Shown in pieces: positions 51,364 through 59,854 of a stretch of 64,000 bases of DNA; within the stretch, counting starts at the first letter, position 1; the number at the start of each line of letters is the position of its first letter. The position numbers were made by a program, and so were the translations under genes. This DNA comes from Pseudomonas knackmussii B13 (lineage in GTDB: Bacteria > Pseudomonadota > Gammaproteobacteria > Pseudomonadales > Pseudomonadaceae): positions 4,719,501 through 4,783,500 of the forward strand of contig NZ_HG322950.1 in the NCBI RefSeq assembly GCF_000689415.1, in the 5' to 3' direction. The notes below the pieces were generated by a model. That model did not search any database. It was not told the origin of the DNA and saw nothing but the letters and a program-made list of their open reading frames with translations.

Positions 51364-53181
51364 ATGATGATCGCTCGACTGCGTCCGCTTTCCGCCCTGT
51401 GCCTAGCCACCCTGCTCGCCGCCTGCGCCAGCTCGCCCTCCTCCAACCTCGGCGAACTTCCGCGCACTCCGAACGCCAGCATCGAGCAACTGCTGCAACA
51501 GGCCGCCAGCGCCAAGCCTGACGAAGCCGCCCTGCTGAAACTCTCGGCCGCCGACCTGGCCTTCCAGCAGAAGGACATCGCCCGCGCCAGCCAGATCCTC
51601 GAGCAGGTTCCGATGGACAGCCTGAAGCCTGCGCAGCAGATCTTCGCCAGCACCCTCGACGCGCAGATCTCCCTGGCCCGCAACAAACCGAAGGCCGCGC
51701 TCAAGGCGTTCGACCATCCGAGCTTCAGCCACCTGGGCGAACTGCCGGTCGAGCAGCAGGCCCGCAGCGGCCAGGTCAAGGCCCTCGCCCTCGCAGCCGA
51801 TGGCCAGACGCTGGCCGCCGCCCGCGAGCGGGTCTTCGTCGACCCGCTGCTCAATGCCGACGCCAGCAAGGCCAACCACGAAGCCATCTGGGCACTGGTC
51901 TCCAGCCTGCCGCCCGAACAACTGCAAGCCAACGCCAACGAAGGCGACCTGAACGGCTGGCTGGAGCTGGCGCGCGTGGTCAAGAGCGCATCCACACTCA
52001 AGGAGCAGCAGGCCAACATCGACGCCTGGCGCCAGCAGAACCCGCAGCACCCCGCCGCCAAGCAGATGCCGGAAGCGCTGGAGAAGCTCAAGTCGCTGGC
52101 CGCGCAACCGCTGAACAAGATTGCCCTGCTTCTGCCCCAGCAAGGCCAACTGGCCGGAGTCGCCCGCGCCCTGCAAGACGGCTTCATGGCGGCCTACTAC
52201 CAAGCCCAGCAAGGCGGCGGACAGCAGCCGGCGATCCAGATGTACGACAGCTCCCAGATCCGCTCGCTGGATGACTTCTATCGCCAAGCCCAAGCCGATG
52301 GCGTACAGCTGGTCGTAGGTCCGCTGGAGAAGCCGCTGGTCAAGCAACTGGGTGAGCGTCCGCAACTGCCGATCACCACCCTGGCCCTGAACTACACCGA
52401 CAGCGCTCAGGCCGGCCCGGCGCAACTCTTCCAGTTCGGCCTGTCGGCCGAGGATGAAGCCCGCGAAGTCTCGCGTCGCGCCTGGAGCGATGGCATGCGT
52501 CGTGCCGTGGCGCTGGTTCCGCGCGGCGACTGGGGCGATCGAGTACTGGCAGCCTTCAGCCGCGATTGGCAGGCCGCCGGCGGCACCCTGATCGCCGCCG
52601 AGCATGTCGACCAGCCAGTCGAGCTCGCCCAACAGATCGCCGATCTGCTGCAACTGCGCCAGAGCGAAGGTCGCGCCAAGAAACTGCAGGGCGTGCTGGA
52701 TAGCAGCGTCGACACCCAGCCGTCGCGTCGCCAGGACATCGACTTCATCTTCCTCGCAGCGACTCCGCAGCAGGCCCGCCAGATCAAGCCGACCCTGGCC
52801 TTCCAGTACGCCGGCGACCTGCCGGTCTACGCCACTTCCAACCTGTACACCGGCTCGAGCAATCCGGCGCAGGACCAGGACCTCAACGGCATTCGCTTCT
52901 GCGAAACGCCGTGGTTGCTGCAGACCAGCAATCCGCTGCGCCAGCAGGTCGTCTCCCAGTGGCCGCAGGCCGCCACCAGCCTCGGCCGCCTGTACGCCAT
53001 GGGGGCTGACGCCTACCGCCTGGCCCCGCGCCTGCCGGAGCTCAAAGCCCTACCCGGCATCGAAATCGATGGCCTGACGGGCAACCTCATCCTCGAACCC
53101 AACCAACGCGTGATGCGCCACCTGTCCTGGGCCGAGTTCCGCAACGGCCAGGTACAGCCGCTGGAGAACAGCACGCCTTGA
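51364..53181 (+). CDS. lpoA: Outer-membrane lipoprotein LpoA (penicillin-binding protein activator)
   Basis: A 605-residue lipoprotein. Signal peptide MMIARLRPLSALCLATLLAAC with lipobox LLAAC. The N-terminal half is a TPR-like helical domain (AADLAFQQKDIARASQILEQ). The C-terminal half is a periplasmic-binding-protein fold (KIALLLPQQGQLAGVARALQ, then VALVPRGDWGDRVLAAFSRD). LpoA stimulates PBP1a from the outer membrane (established for E. coli and P. aeruginosa). First gene of the lpoA-yraN-gmhA-dolP unit. Confidence 0.94.
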   Translation: MMIARLRPLSALCLATLLAACASSPSSNLGELPRTPNASIEQLLQQAASAKPDEAALLKLSAADLAFQQKDIARASQILEQVPMDSLKPAQQIFASTLDAQISLARNKPKAALKAFDHPSFSHLGELPVEQQARSGQVKALALAADGQTLAAARERVFVDPLLNADASKANHEAIWALVSSLPPEQLQANANEGDLNGWLELARVVKSASTLKEQQANIDAWRQQNPQHPAAKQMPEALEKLKSLAAQPLNKIALLLPQQGQLAGVARALQDGFMAAYYQAQQGGGQQPAIQMYDSSQIRSLDDFYRQAQADGVQLVVGPLEKPLVKQLGERPQLPITTLALNYTDSAQAGPAQLFQFGLSAEDEAREVSRRAWSDGMRRAVALVPRGDWGDRVLAAFSRDWQAAGGTLIAAEHVDQPVELAQQIADLLQLRQSEGRAKKLQGVLDSSVDTQPSRRQDIDFIFLAATPQQARQIKPTLAFQYAGDLPVYATSNLYTGSSNPAQDQDLNGIRFCETPWLLQTSNPLRQQVVSQWPQAATSLGRLYAMGADAYRLAPRLPELKALPGIEIDGLTGNLILEPNQRVMRHLSWAEFRNGQVQPLENSTP

Positions 53182-53558
53182 TATTCCGCCGGGGCAATGC
53201 CCAGGAGCTCGGCCGCCAGGCCGAGTCCCTGGCTTGCGAGCACTTGCAGGGTCAGGGAATGCGTCTGTTGGCGCGCAACTGGCGCTGCCGCCGCGGCGAG
53301 CTCGATCTGGTCATGCTGGACGGCGATACAGTAGTATTCGTCGAAGTTCGCTGCCGCCGGCATGAGGCCTGGGGCGGCGCCCTGGAAAGCGTCGACGCAC
53401 GCAAGCGACAACGCCTTACCGCCGCCGCCGAACATTTTCTGCAACAGGAAGCCCGCTGGTCCCGGCACCCATGCCGGTTCGACGTCATCGCGGTGCAGCA
53501 CTCCGCGGGCGACTCGCCCGCTCAACTGAACTGGATCTCCAACGCCTTTGACACCTGA
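53178..53558 (+). CDS. yraN: UPF0102 family nuclease-fold protein YraN
   Basis: A 126-residue protein of the YraN family with an endonuclease-like core: GRQAESLACEHLQGQGMRLL, GELDLVMLDGDTVVFVEVRC (ELD...VEVR catalytic-type residues), and AAEHFLQQEARWSRHPCRFD. Function is not firmly known. The start appears to be TTG at 53178, overlapping the lpoA stop (TTGA), with GGAG 12 bp upstream. I found no better start. Confidence 0.88.
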   Translation: MIFRRGNAQELGRQAESLACEHLQGQGMRLLARNWRCRRGELDLVMLDGDTVVFVEVRCRRHEAWGGALESVDARKRQRLTAAAEHFLQQEARWSRHPCRFDVIAVQHSAGDSPAQLNWISNAFDT

Positions 53559-53586
53559 TCAGACGCCCGACGAAAGGTCACACCTG

Positions 53587-54180
53587 ATGGACATGCAATC
53601 CCGTATCCGCCAGCTCTTCCATGCCAGCATCGAGACCAAGCAGCAGGCCACCGAGGTGCTGATTCCGCATATCGAGCAGGCCAGCATGGTGATGGTCAAC
53701 GCCCTGCTCAACGAAGGGAAGATCCTCAGCTGCGGCAACGGCGGCTCCGCCGGCGACGCCCAGCACTTCTCCTCCGAACTGCTCAACCGCTTCGAGCGCG
53801 AACGCCCTAGCCTGCCGGCTGTAGCACTGACCACCGACAGCTCGACTATCACCTCGATCGCCAACGACTACAGCTACAACGAAGTCTTCTCCAAGCAGAT
53901 CCGCGCCCTCGGCCAGCCAGGCGATGTACTGCTGGCGATCTCCACTAGCGGCAACTCGGCGAACGTCATCCAGGCCATCCAGGCCGCCCATGACCGCGAG
54001 ATGCTGGTTGTGGCACTGACCGGCCGCGACGGCGGTGGCATGGCTTCGCTGCTGCTGCCCGAGGACGTCGAGATTCGCGTTCCGGCAAAAGTCACCGCGC
54101 GCATCCAGGAAGTGCACCTGCTGGTAATCCACTGCCTGTGCGACCTGATCGACCGTCAACTCTTCGGGAGCGAAGAATGA
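53587..54180 (+). CDS. gmhA: Phosphoheptose isomerase GmhA (DiaA-like SIS protein)
   Basis: A 197-residue SIS-domain isomerase. GKILSCGNGGSAGDAQHFSS sugar-phosphate site, LTTDSSTITSIANDYSYNEV, LLAISTSGNSANVIQAIQAA. It converts sedoheptulose 7-phosphate to heptose phosphate for LPS core heptose. In this locus the E. coli equivalent is DiaA, the DnaA-binding initiator factor; sequence alone does not tell the two roles apart. The start MDMQSRIRQLF at 53587 gives the usual length; an upstream in-frame ATG at 53548 is less likely. Confidence 0.93.
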   Translation: MDMQSRIRQLFHASIETKQQATEVLIPHIEQASMVMVNALLNEGKILSCGNGGSAGDAQHFSSELLNRFERERPSLPAVALTTDSSTITSIANDYSYNEVFSKQIRALGQPGDVLLAISTSGNSANVIQAIQAAHDREMLVVALTGRDGGGMASLLLPEDVEIRVPAKVTARIQEVHLLVIHCLCDLIDRQLFGSEE

Positions 54181-54755
54181 GCCGTACCCCGCAGATCGTT
54201 GCAGCTCTCCTGCTCAGCCTGACGCTGGGCGGCTGCAGCAGCTTCCTGAGCGCCACCCGCGAATCGCCGATCGACGACAACCGCGGCACCCGTACCATCG
54301 GTAGCACCATCGACGACTCGCTGATCGAAACCAAGGTCGCGGTCAACGTCTCCAAGGCCGATCCGGACCTGGACCGCAACTCGCACGTGGTCGTAGTCAG
54401 CTACAACGGCGTGGTCCTGCTCGCCGGCCAGACCCCGCGCGCGGATCTGAAAACCAAGGCCGAACAGGCCGCTCGCAGCGTGCAGAAGGTCAAGACCGTG
54501 CACAATGAGCTGCAGGTGCTGCAGCCCTCCTCGCTGCTGGCCCGCAACAACGACACCTGGCTGACCACCAAGATCAAGACCCAGATGCTCGGCGACGCCA
54601 ACGTACCCTCCTCGCGCATCAAGGTGGTGACCGAGAACGGTATCGTCTACATGCTGGGCCTGGTTACCAAGCGCGAAGGTGACCTGGCGACTCAGGTCGT
54701 GCAAAACGTCGACGGCGTGCAGCGGATCGTCCGCCTGTTCGAGTACATCGACTGA
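54177..54755 (+). CDS. dolP: Dual BON-domain lipoprotein DolP (YraP)
   Basis: A 192-residue outer-membrane lipoprotein. Signal peptide MSRTPQIVAALLLSLTLGGC with lipobox LGGC. Two BON domains (about 45-115 and 120-190; each has a GxVxLxG type core, VVLLAGQTP and IVYMLGLVT). DolP maintains outer-membrane integrity and supports BAM. It overlaps gmhA by 4 bp (ATGA). The synteny rsmI-lpoA-yraN-gmhA/diaA-dolP matches E. coli yraL-yraP. Confidence 0.92.
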   Translation: MSRTPQIVAALLLSLTLGGCSSFLSATRESPIDDNRGTRTIGSTIDDSLIETKVAVNVSKADPDLDRNSHVVVVSYNGVVLLAGQTPRADLKTKAEQAARSVQKVKTVHNELQVLQPSSLLARNNDTWLTTKIKTQMLGDANVPSSRIKVVTENGIVYMLGLVTKREGDLATQVVQNVDGVQRIVRLFEYID

Positions 54756-54769
54756 CAATCGCATGCATG

Positions 54770-54797
54770 AAAAAGGCGATCCTCGGATCGCCTTTTT
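54770..54797. terminator. Bidirectional terminator between dolP and sspB
   Basis: Perfect stem AAAAAGGCGATCC/GGATCGCCTTTTT with a 2-base centre (TC), between convergent genes. Confidence 0.9.
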
Positions 54798-54800
54798 TAT

Positions 54801-55211
54801 TTACTTGACCACTTTCAGGCTGGGGCGCCCACTCGGCCGCGGCGGCTCGTCGCTCGGCCCTTCGTCATCCTGCAGGTCTTCGTCGTCGGTCGGTACCGGC
54901 GGCTCGAGATCGAAGACCATGCCCTGGCCGTTCTCCCGCGCATAGATCGCCATCACCGCCTGCGAAGGAATGTACAGGCTCTGCGCCACCCCACCGAAAC
55001 GCCCCTCGAAACTGACCGCCTCGTTATCCATCTGCAGATGGCGCACCGCGGTCGGCGAGACATTGAGCACGATCTGCCCGTCGCTGGCGTAACCCGGCGG
55101 CACACGCACCCCGGGATACTCGGCGTTCACCAGGATATGCGGCGTACAACCGTTGTCGACGATCCACTCATAGAGGGCTCGTACGAGGTAGGGGCGACTG
55201 GAGTTCATCAT
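54801..55211 (-). CDS. sspB: ClpXP adaptor SspB
   Basis: A 136-residue adaptor that binds ssrA-tagged proteins and hands them to ClpXP. N-terminal folded domain YLVRALYEWIVDNGCTPHIL, IVLNVSPTAVRHLQMDNEAV, then a flexible acidic linker (PVPTDDEDLQDDEGPSDEP) and the ClpX-binding tail RPSLKVVK. It lies 8 bp downstream of sspA on the same strand. Confidence 0.94.
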   Translation of the reverse strand: MMNSSRPYLVRALYEWIVDNGCTPHILVNAEYPGVRVPPGYASDGQIVLNVSPTAVRHLQMDNEAVSFEGRFGGVAQSLYIPSQAVMAIYARENGQGMVFDLEPPVPTDDEDLQDDEGPSDEPPRPSGRPSLKVVK

Positions 55212-55219
55212 GGTATTCC

Positions 55220-55837
55220 TTAGCGCATATCACGTTCTACGGAGGACAGACTGGCCTGGAAGGCCTCCCGGGCGAACGACCGCTCCATGTAGTCAAGCAG
55301 CGGCTTGGCTGGGCGCGGCAGCTCGATCCCGAGCACTGGGAGCCGCCAGAGTACCGGTAGCAGGCAGCAATCGACCAGACTCATCTCCTCGCTGAGGAAG
55401 AAAGGTTTCTCGGCAAACAGCGGGGATACACCGGTAAGACTCTCACGCAACTCCTTGCGCGCCAAGGCGCGATCAGCGTCCTTCTGACGACCGTCGAGAA
55501 CACGATCGACCAGCGAGCACCAGTCGCGCTGGATGCGATGCATCAGCAGTCGGGTATTGGCCCGGGCGACCGGATAGACCGGCATCAGCGGCGGATGCGG
55601 GTAGCGCTCGTCAAGGTACTCCATGATCACCGTCGACTCGTACAGCGCCAGGTCACGATCGACCAGGGTCGGCACGCTACCGTACGGGTTCACCTCGGCC
55701 AACTTGGGCGGGCAGCGCCCGGCCTCGATGTCCTGGATATCGACTACCACGTTCTTTTCCGCCAGCACCAGACGGACTCGATGGCAATAGTGATCGGCAG
55801 GGTCGGAGTAACAGGTGAGCTTATTGACTGCGGCCAT
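55220..55837 (-). CDS. sspA: Stringent starvation protein A
   Basis: A 205-residue GST-fold protein that binds RNA polymerase and modulates promoter use in starvation and virulence. N-terminal LTCYSDPADHYCHRVRLVLA, VNPYGSVPTLVDRDLALYES, and YMERSFAREAFQASLSSVER. The active-site Ser/Tyr of true GSTs is not conserved. Start MAAVNKLTCYS at 55837; an upstream in-frame Met at 55852 is less likely. A strong terminator separates it from petC. Confidence 0.94.
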   Translation of the reverse strand: MAAVNKLTCYSDPADHYCHRVRLVLAEKNVVVDIQDIEAGRCPPKLAEVNPYGSVPTLVDRDLALYESTVIMEYLDERYPHPPLMPVYPVARANTRLLMHRIQRDWCSLVDRVLDGRQKDADRALARKELRESLTGVSPLFAEKPFFLSEEMSLVDCCLLPVLWRLPVLGIELPRPAKPLLDYMERSFAREAFQASLSSVERDMR

Positions 55838-55871
55838 GCCGGGCTTCCTCACACACGCTTTTCAAGGCGGT

Positions 55872-55905
55872 AAAAAAAACGCGCGCGCCCCATGGGGGCG
55901 CGCGC
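55872..55905 (-). terminator. Intrinsic terminator of petABC
   Basis: GC-rich stem GCGCGCGCCC/GGGCGCGCGC (55881-55905) followed leftward by eight T residues. It starts 25 bp after the petC stop. Confidence 0.9.
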
Positions 55906-55929
55906 TTGTGACGCTTTCTGCGGCCGTGC

Positions 55930-56709
55930 TTAGTGCACGTCCTTCCAGTACTCACGTTTGAGCAGGAAGGCAAACACGAAGAAGAAGGCCAGGAACAACA
56001 GAACGTAGGTGCCGATGCGGTGCGATTCCAGCTTGTTCGGGTCAGCCGAATAAGCCAGGAAGGTCACCAGGTTCTTCACCTTCTCGTCGAACTGCTCCTC
56101 GTTGACCATGCCAGTCTTCGGCAGAACGGTGAGCTGATCGCATGCTTCGTGGGTCAAGGGTGTGCCGGTAAGCGGATCGAATTGCTTCTTGCCATGCTCT
56201 TCGACCTGAACCTGCTTGCAACCGATCACCTGGCGACCCTGCACGCTACCCAGCACGTTGGGCATACCGACGTTCGGGAAGACCTTGTTGTTCACGCCCC
56301 ACGGACGCTTGGGATCTTCGTAGAACGAGCGGAGGTAGGTGTAAAGCCAGTCGGTGCCGCGTACACGAGCCACCAGGGTCAGATCCGGCGGGGCAGCGCC
56401 GAACCACACCTTGGCATCCGCCGGACGCATGCCGATTTCCATGTGGTCACCGATCTTCGCACCGGTGAACACCAGCTTGCTCAGCATCAACTCCTCGGGA
56501 ATCCCCAGGTCCTTGCCGACACGCTCGTAGCGCTGGAACTTGGCGCTGTGGCAGCCCATGCAATAGTTGGCGAAGGTACGGGCGCCATCCTGCATCGCGG
56601 CCTTGTCGGTCAGGTCGATGTCGACGTGATCGAGTTCGGGACCAGCTTCGTTGGCGAAAGCGAATACCGGCAGCAGCGCCAGGATCAATGCGGCGAATTG
56701 TTTTTTCAT
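55930..56709 (-). CDS. petC: Cytochrome c1 of the bc1 complex
   Basis: A 259-residue c-type cytochrome. Signal peptide MKKQFAALILALLPVFAFAN, heme site Cys50-Met-Gly-Cys-His54 (FANYCMGCHSAKFQRY), a conserved GMRP region and KQFDPLTGTPLTHEACDQLT, then a C-terminal membrane anchor GTYVLLFLAFFFVFAFLLKR. It passes electrons from the Rieske centre to soluble cytochromes. Overlaps petB by 1 bp. Confidence 0.97.
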   Translation of the reverse strand: MKKQFAALILALLPVFAFANEAGPELDHVDIDLTDKAAMQDGARTFANYCMGCHSAKFQRYERVGKDLGIPEELMLSKLVFTGAKIGDHMEIGMRPADAKVWFGAAPPDLTLVARVRGTDWLYTYLRSFYEDPKRPWGVNNKVFPNVGMPNVLGSVQGRQVIGCKQVQVEEHGKKQFDPLTGTPLTHEACDQLTVLPKTGMVNEEQFDEKVKNLVTFLAYSADPNKLESHRIGTYVLLFLAFFFVFAFLLKREYWKDVH

Positions 56710-57920
56710 CAGCCAGTCACCCTTTCCGGAACCGGTTTGGTCTTTTCCATCCGTGTATAGAACGGCATCAGGACGAAGAAGGCGAAGTACAGGATGGTGC
56801 AGATACGCGACAGGGTGGTGCCCAGCGGGGACGGAGCCTGCGCACCGTAGTAGCCGAGGATCACGAAGGACACCGCGAAGATCACCAGCCAGATCTTGCT
56901 CAGCCAGCCCTTGTAGCGGATGGAGCGAACCGGGCTACGATCCAGCCACGGCAGCACGAACAGGATGGCGATGGCGGCGCCCATGGCGACCACGCCCATC
57001 AGCTTGTCCGGAACGGCGCGCAGGATGGCGTAGAACGGGGTGAAGTACCACACGGGAGCAATGTGCGGCGGGGTCTTGAACTGGTTCGCCATCTCGAAGT
57101 TGGGCTTCTCGAGGAAGAATCCGCCCATTTCCGGGAAGAAGAAGATCACGGTGCAGAAGACGAACAGGAAGACCACTACGCCGACGATGTCCTTGACGGT
57201 GTAGTACGGGTGGAACGGGATGCCGTCGAGCGGGATGCCGTTCTCGTCCTTCTTCTTCTTGATGTCCACGCCGTCCGGGTTGTTCGAGCCGACTTCGTGC
57301 AGCGCCAGGATGTGCAGCACGACCAGGCCGAGCAGGACGATCGGCAGGGCGATCACGTGCAGGGCGAAGAAGCGGTTCAGGGTGATGCCGGAGATCAGGA
57401 AGTCACCACGGATCCACTGCGCCAGGTCGTTGCCGATCACCGGGATGGCACCGAACAGCGAAATGATCACCTGGGCCCCCCAGTAGGACATCTGTCCCCA
57501 AGGCAGCAGGTAGCCCATGAAGGCCTCGGCCATCAGCGCCAGGTAGATCAGCATGCCGAACAGCCAGACCAGCTCGCGCGGCTTCTGGTAGGAGCCGTAG
57601 AGCAGGCCACGGAACATATGCAGGTAGACGACGATGAAGAACGCCGATGCACCGGTGGAGTGCATGTAGCGAATGATCCAGCCGTAGTCCACATCGCGCA
57701 TGATGTATTCGACGGAGGCGAAAGCCTCTTCCGCCGACGGGGTGAAGCTCATCGTCAGCCAGATACCGGTGAGGATCTGGTTGACCAGCACCAGCAGCGC
57801 CAGCGAACCGAAGAAGTACCAGAAGTTGAAGTTCTTCGGGGCGTAATACTTGCTCAGATGGTCTTCCCACATCTTGGTCGCGGGGAAGCGGGCATCGACC
57901 CAAGCCATGAACTTGTTCAT
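56709..57920 (-). CDS. petB: Cytochrome b of the bc1 complex
   Basis: A 403-residue eight-helix membrane protein holding hemes bL and bH. FLPWGQMSYWGAQV-type Qo/Qi regions (here YLLPWGQMSYWGAQVIISLF), STGASAFFIVVYLHMFRGLL with heme His, and ALPIVLLGLVVLHILALHEV with His pairs; PEWY appears as APVWY. An insert with DGVDIKKKKDENGIPLDG near 240 is seen in Pseudomonas-type proteins. Start MNKFMAWVDARFP at 57920 overlaps the petA stop by 1 bp. Confidence 0.97.
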   Translation of the reverse strand: MNKFMAWVDARFPATKMWEDHLSKYYAPKNFNFWYFFGSLALLVLVNQILTGIWLTMSFTPSAEEAFASVEYIMRDVDYGWIIRYMHSTGASAFFIVVYLHMFRGLLYGSYQKPRELVWLFGMLIYLALMAEAFMGYLLPWGQMSYWGAQVIISLFGAIPVIGNDLAQWIRGDFLISGITLNRFFALHVIALPIVLLGLVVLHILALHEVGSNNPDGVDIKKKKDENGIPLDGIPFHPYYTVKDIVGVVVFLFVFCTVIFFFPEMGGFFLEKPNFEMANQFKTPPHIAPVWYFTPFYAILRAVPDKLMGVVAMGAAIAILFVLPWLDRSPVRSIRYKGWLSKIWLVIFAVSFVILGYYGAQAPSPLGTTLSRICTILYFAFFVLMPFYTRMEKTKPVPERVTG

Positions 57921-58510
57921 CAGGCTTTCTCCTGGTCCACACCGATGGTCAGCACATCTCCATCGAGCGCATAAGGCGGAATCGGCAGGTTCAGGGGCGC
58001 AGGCTGCCCCTTGTAGACGCGGCCGGCGAGGTCGTAGTGGGAACCGTGGCAGGGGCAGAAGTAGCCACCCTTCCAATCCGGACCGAGGTCAGCCGGCGCC
58101 ACTTCCGGGCGGAAGGTCGGCGAGCAGCCCAGGTGGGTGCAGATGCCGACGATGACGGCGAGTTCCGGCTTGATGGAGCGAAGCTGGGGATCGACGTAGT
58201 GCGGCTGTTCCGAGGACTTTGACTCGGGGTCGGCCAGCTGGCCGTTCAGGGTTGGCAGGGCATCCAGCATTTCCTTGGTCCGGTGAACCAGGAACACCGG
58301 CTTGCCGCGCCACTCAGCGATGACCTGCTGCCCTGGCTCGATCTTGCCGACGTTCACCTTCACCGGCGCCCCCGCTGCCTTTGCCTTGGCACTGGGGAAC
58401 CATGACCCCACGAACGGGACCGCAGCACCAACAGCTCCCGCGGCGCCAACCACCGAAGTGGCCGCGACGAGGAAGCGACGCCGGCCTGCATTCACGCCGT
58501 CATTACTCAT
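57920..58510 (-). CDS. petA: Rieske iron-sulfur subunit of the bc1 complex
   Basis: A 196-residue protein. A Tat-type signal anchor GRRRFLVAATSVVGAAGAVG (twin Arg), hinge, then the Rieske domain with CTHLGCSP and CPCHGSHYDLAG, the Cys-His ligands of the 2Fe-2S cluster. It oxidises ubiquinol at the Qo site. First gene of petABC, with a promoter about 80 bp upstream. Confidence 0.97.
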   Translation of the reverse strand: MSNDGVNAGRRRFLVAATSVVGAAGAVGAAVPFVGSWFPSAKAKAAGAPVKVNVGKIEPGQQVIAEWRGKPVFLVHRTKEMLDALPTLNGQLADPESKSSEQPHYVDPQLRSIKPELAVIVGICTHLGCSPTFRPEVAPADLGPDWKGGYFCPCHGSHYDLAGRVYKGQPAPLNLPIPPYALDGDVLTIGVDQEKA

Positions 58511-58590
58511 TCAGTCGTCTCCCATCAGCTTTAGCCCGTTATCTTCTCGGGCCTTTGAGTAAAAGGTGTGCCGCAGAAAAAATTCGCCAA

Positions 58591-58619
58591 ATGGTAAAGA
58601 AAAGCCCTGTAGCTGACAA
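58591..58619 (-). promoter_or_regulatory. petABC promoter
   Basis: Minus strand -35 TTGTCA (58614-58619), 17-bp spacer, -10 TACCAT (58591-58596), 81 bp before the petA start codon. The rest of the 263-bp gap (58511-58773) contains only the rpsI terminator. Confidence 0.65.
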
Positions 58620-58721
58620 GGTAATTACCGGCAACCAAGAAGCTGCAGCCCTTGCACCACGGGCGCTCCAGCCGTGCGACACCTTGCCGCATAAATTTCC
58701 AGCCACCTTTATCCTAGGCAT

Positions 58722-58760
58722 AAAAAAACGCCCAGTCCTCTTGGATCTGGGCGTTTTTTT
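58722..58760 (-). terminator. Intrinsic terminator of rplM-rpsI
   Basis: Stem with core CGCCCAG/CTGGGCG, long A-run and T-run (seven each), 14 bp after the rpsI stop codon. Works leftward and rightward. Confidence 0.9.
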
Positions 58761-58773
58761 CGAAGCGTCGAAA

Positions 58774-59166
58774 TTAACGCTTGGAGTACTGCGGACGCTT
58801 ACGCGCTTTACGCAGACCGACTTTCTTACGCTCGACTTCACGGGCGTCGCGAGTCACGTAGCCAGCCTTACGCAGCGGGCTGCGCAGGGTCTCGTCGTAC
58901 TCGATCAGAGCGCGGGTGATGCCGTGGCGGATAGCGCCGGCTTGACCGCTAACACCACCGCCAACGACGGTGACGTAGATGTCGAACTTCTCGGTGTTTT
59001 CGGTCAGCTCCAGCGGCTGACGTACGACCATGCGAGCAGTTTCGCGACCGAAGAACTGGTCCAGGCTGCGGTTGTTGATGGAGATGTTGCCGGTACCCGG
59101 ACGCAGGAAGACGCGAGCGGTAGCGGTCTTACGACGGCCGGTGCCGTAGTTTTGATTAGCCGACAT
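58774..59166 (-). CDS. rpsI: 30S ribosomal protein S9
   Basis: A 130-residue S9. NYGTGRRKTATARVFLRPGT near the N-terminus, GGGVSGQAGAIRHGITRALI, and the basic C-terminal tail KARKRPQYSKR whose Lys-Arg end reaches the P-site tRNA. It lies 14 bp after rplM in the standard rplM-rpsI operon. Confidence 0.98.
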   Translation of the reverse strand: MSANQNYGTGRRKTATARVFLRPGTGNISINNRSLDQFFGRETARMVVRQPLELTENTEKFDIYVTVVGGGVSGQAGAIRHGITRALIEYDETLRSPLRKAGYVTRDAREVERKKVGLRKARKRPQYSKR

Positions 59167-59180
59167 GATGAGCTATCCCG

Positions 59181-59609
59181 TTAAATCTTCAGTTCTTGAG
59201 GCTGCTGAGCGGTGTGCGGGTGGTTGGCACCCTTGTACACCTTCAGCTTGCGGTACATGTCGCGGCCCAGCGGGTTCTTCGGCAGCATGCCTTTTACGGC
59301 AGTCTCGATGACGCGCTCAGGGGCCTTGGCGATCAGTTTCTCGAAGCTGATCGACTTGATACCGCCCGGGAAGCCCGAGTGATGGTAGTACATCTTGTCG
59401 GTGGTCTTGGCACCAGTGACACGAACCTGCTCGGCGTTGATCACGACGATGTAGTCGCCGGTATCAACGTGCGGGGTGTATTCCGGCTTGTGCTTGCCGC
59501 GCAGGCGACGAGCAATTTCGGTAGCCAGACGACCCAGGGTCAGGCCGGCAGCGTCGACGACGAACCAGTCGCGCTTAACAGTTTCTGGTTTCGCGGTGAA
59601 AGTTTTCAT
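59181..59609 (-). CDS. rplM: 50S ribosomal protein L13
   Basis: A 142-residue L13. WFVVDAAGLTLGRLATEIAR, LRGKHKPEYTPHVDTGDYIV, and MLPKNPLGRDMYRKLKVYKG are family signatures. It is an early-assembly 23S-binding protein. In E. coli L13 represses its own mRNA; a short leader of about 35 nt is present here. First gene of the operon. Confidence 0.98.
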   Translation of the reverse strand: MKTFTAKPETVKRDWFVVDAAGLTLGRLATEIARRLRGKHKPEYTPHVDTGDYIVVINAEQVRVTGAKTTDKMYYHHSGFPGGIKSISFEKLIAKAPERVIETAVKGMLPKNPLGRDMYRKLKVYKGANHPHTAQQPQELKI

Positions 59610-59649
59610 TCGTTATAGCCTCAGGGGCCGCCTGAAAATAAGACGGCGA

Positions 59650-59678
59650 ATCTTACTGGACAGTGGTTGCCTTGACAA
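59650..59678 (-). promoter_or_regulatory. rplM-rpsI promoter
   Basis: Minus strand -35 TTGTCA (59673-59678), 17 bp, -10 TAAGAT (59650-59655), 41 bp before the rplM start. The -35 lies inside a perfect palindrome CCTTGAC-AA-GTCAAGG (59670-59685). Confidence 0.75.
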
Positions 59679-59854
59679 GTCAAGGACAGCCGGAAACAGA
59701 CACGATTTGGGGCTCGGGTCAGTGTGCGTCCGTAACGACTAGATGTATCGATCGGCAGGCTTGGCATCCCCCACCGATGAAAGGCTGCGGAATTATGCAG
59801 ATTTCGGCAGAATTTACAACTACGTCATGCACTTGTTTTCACAAGGAGAAGTCC

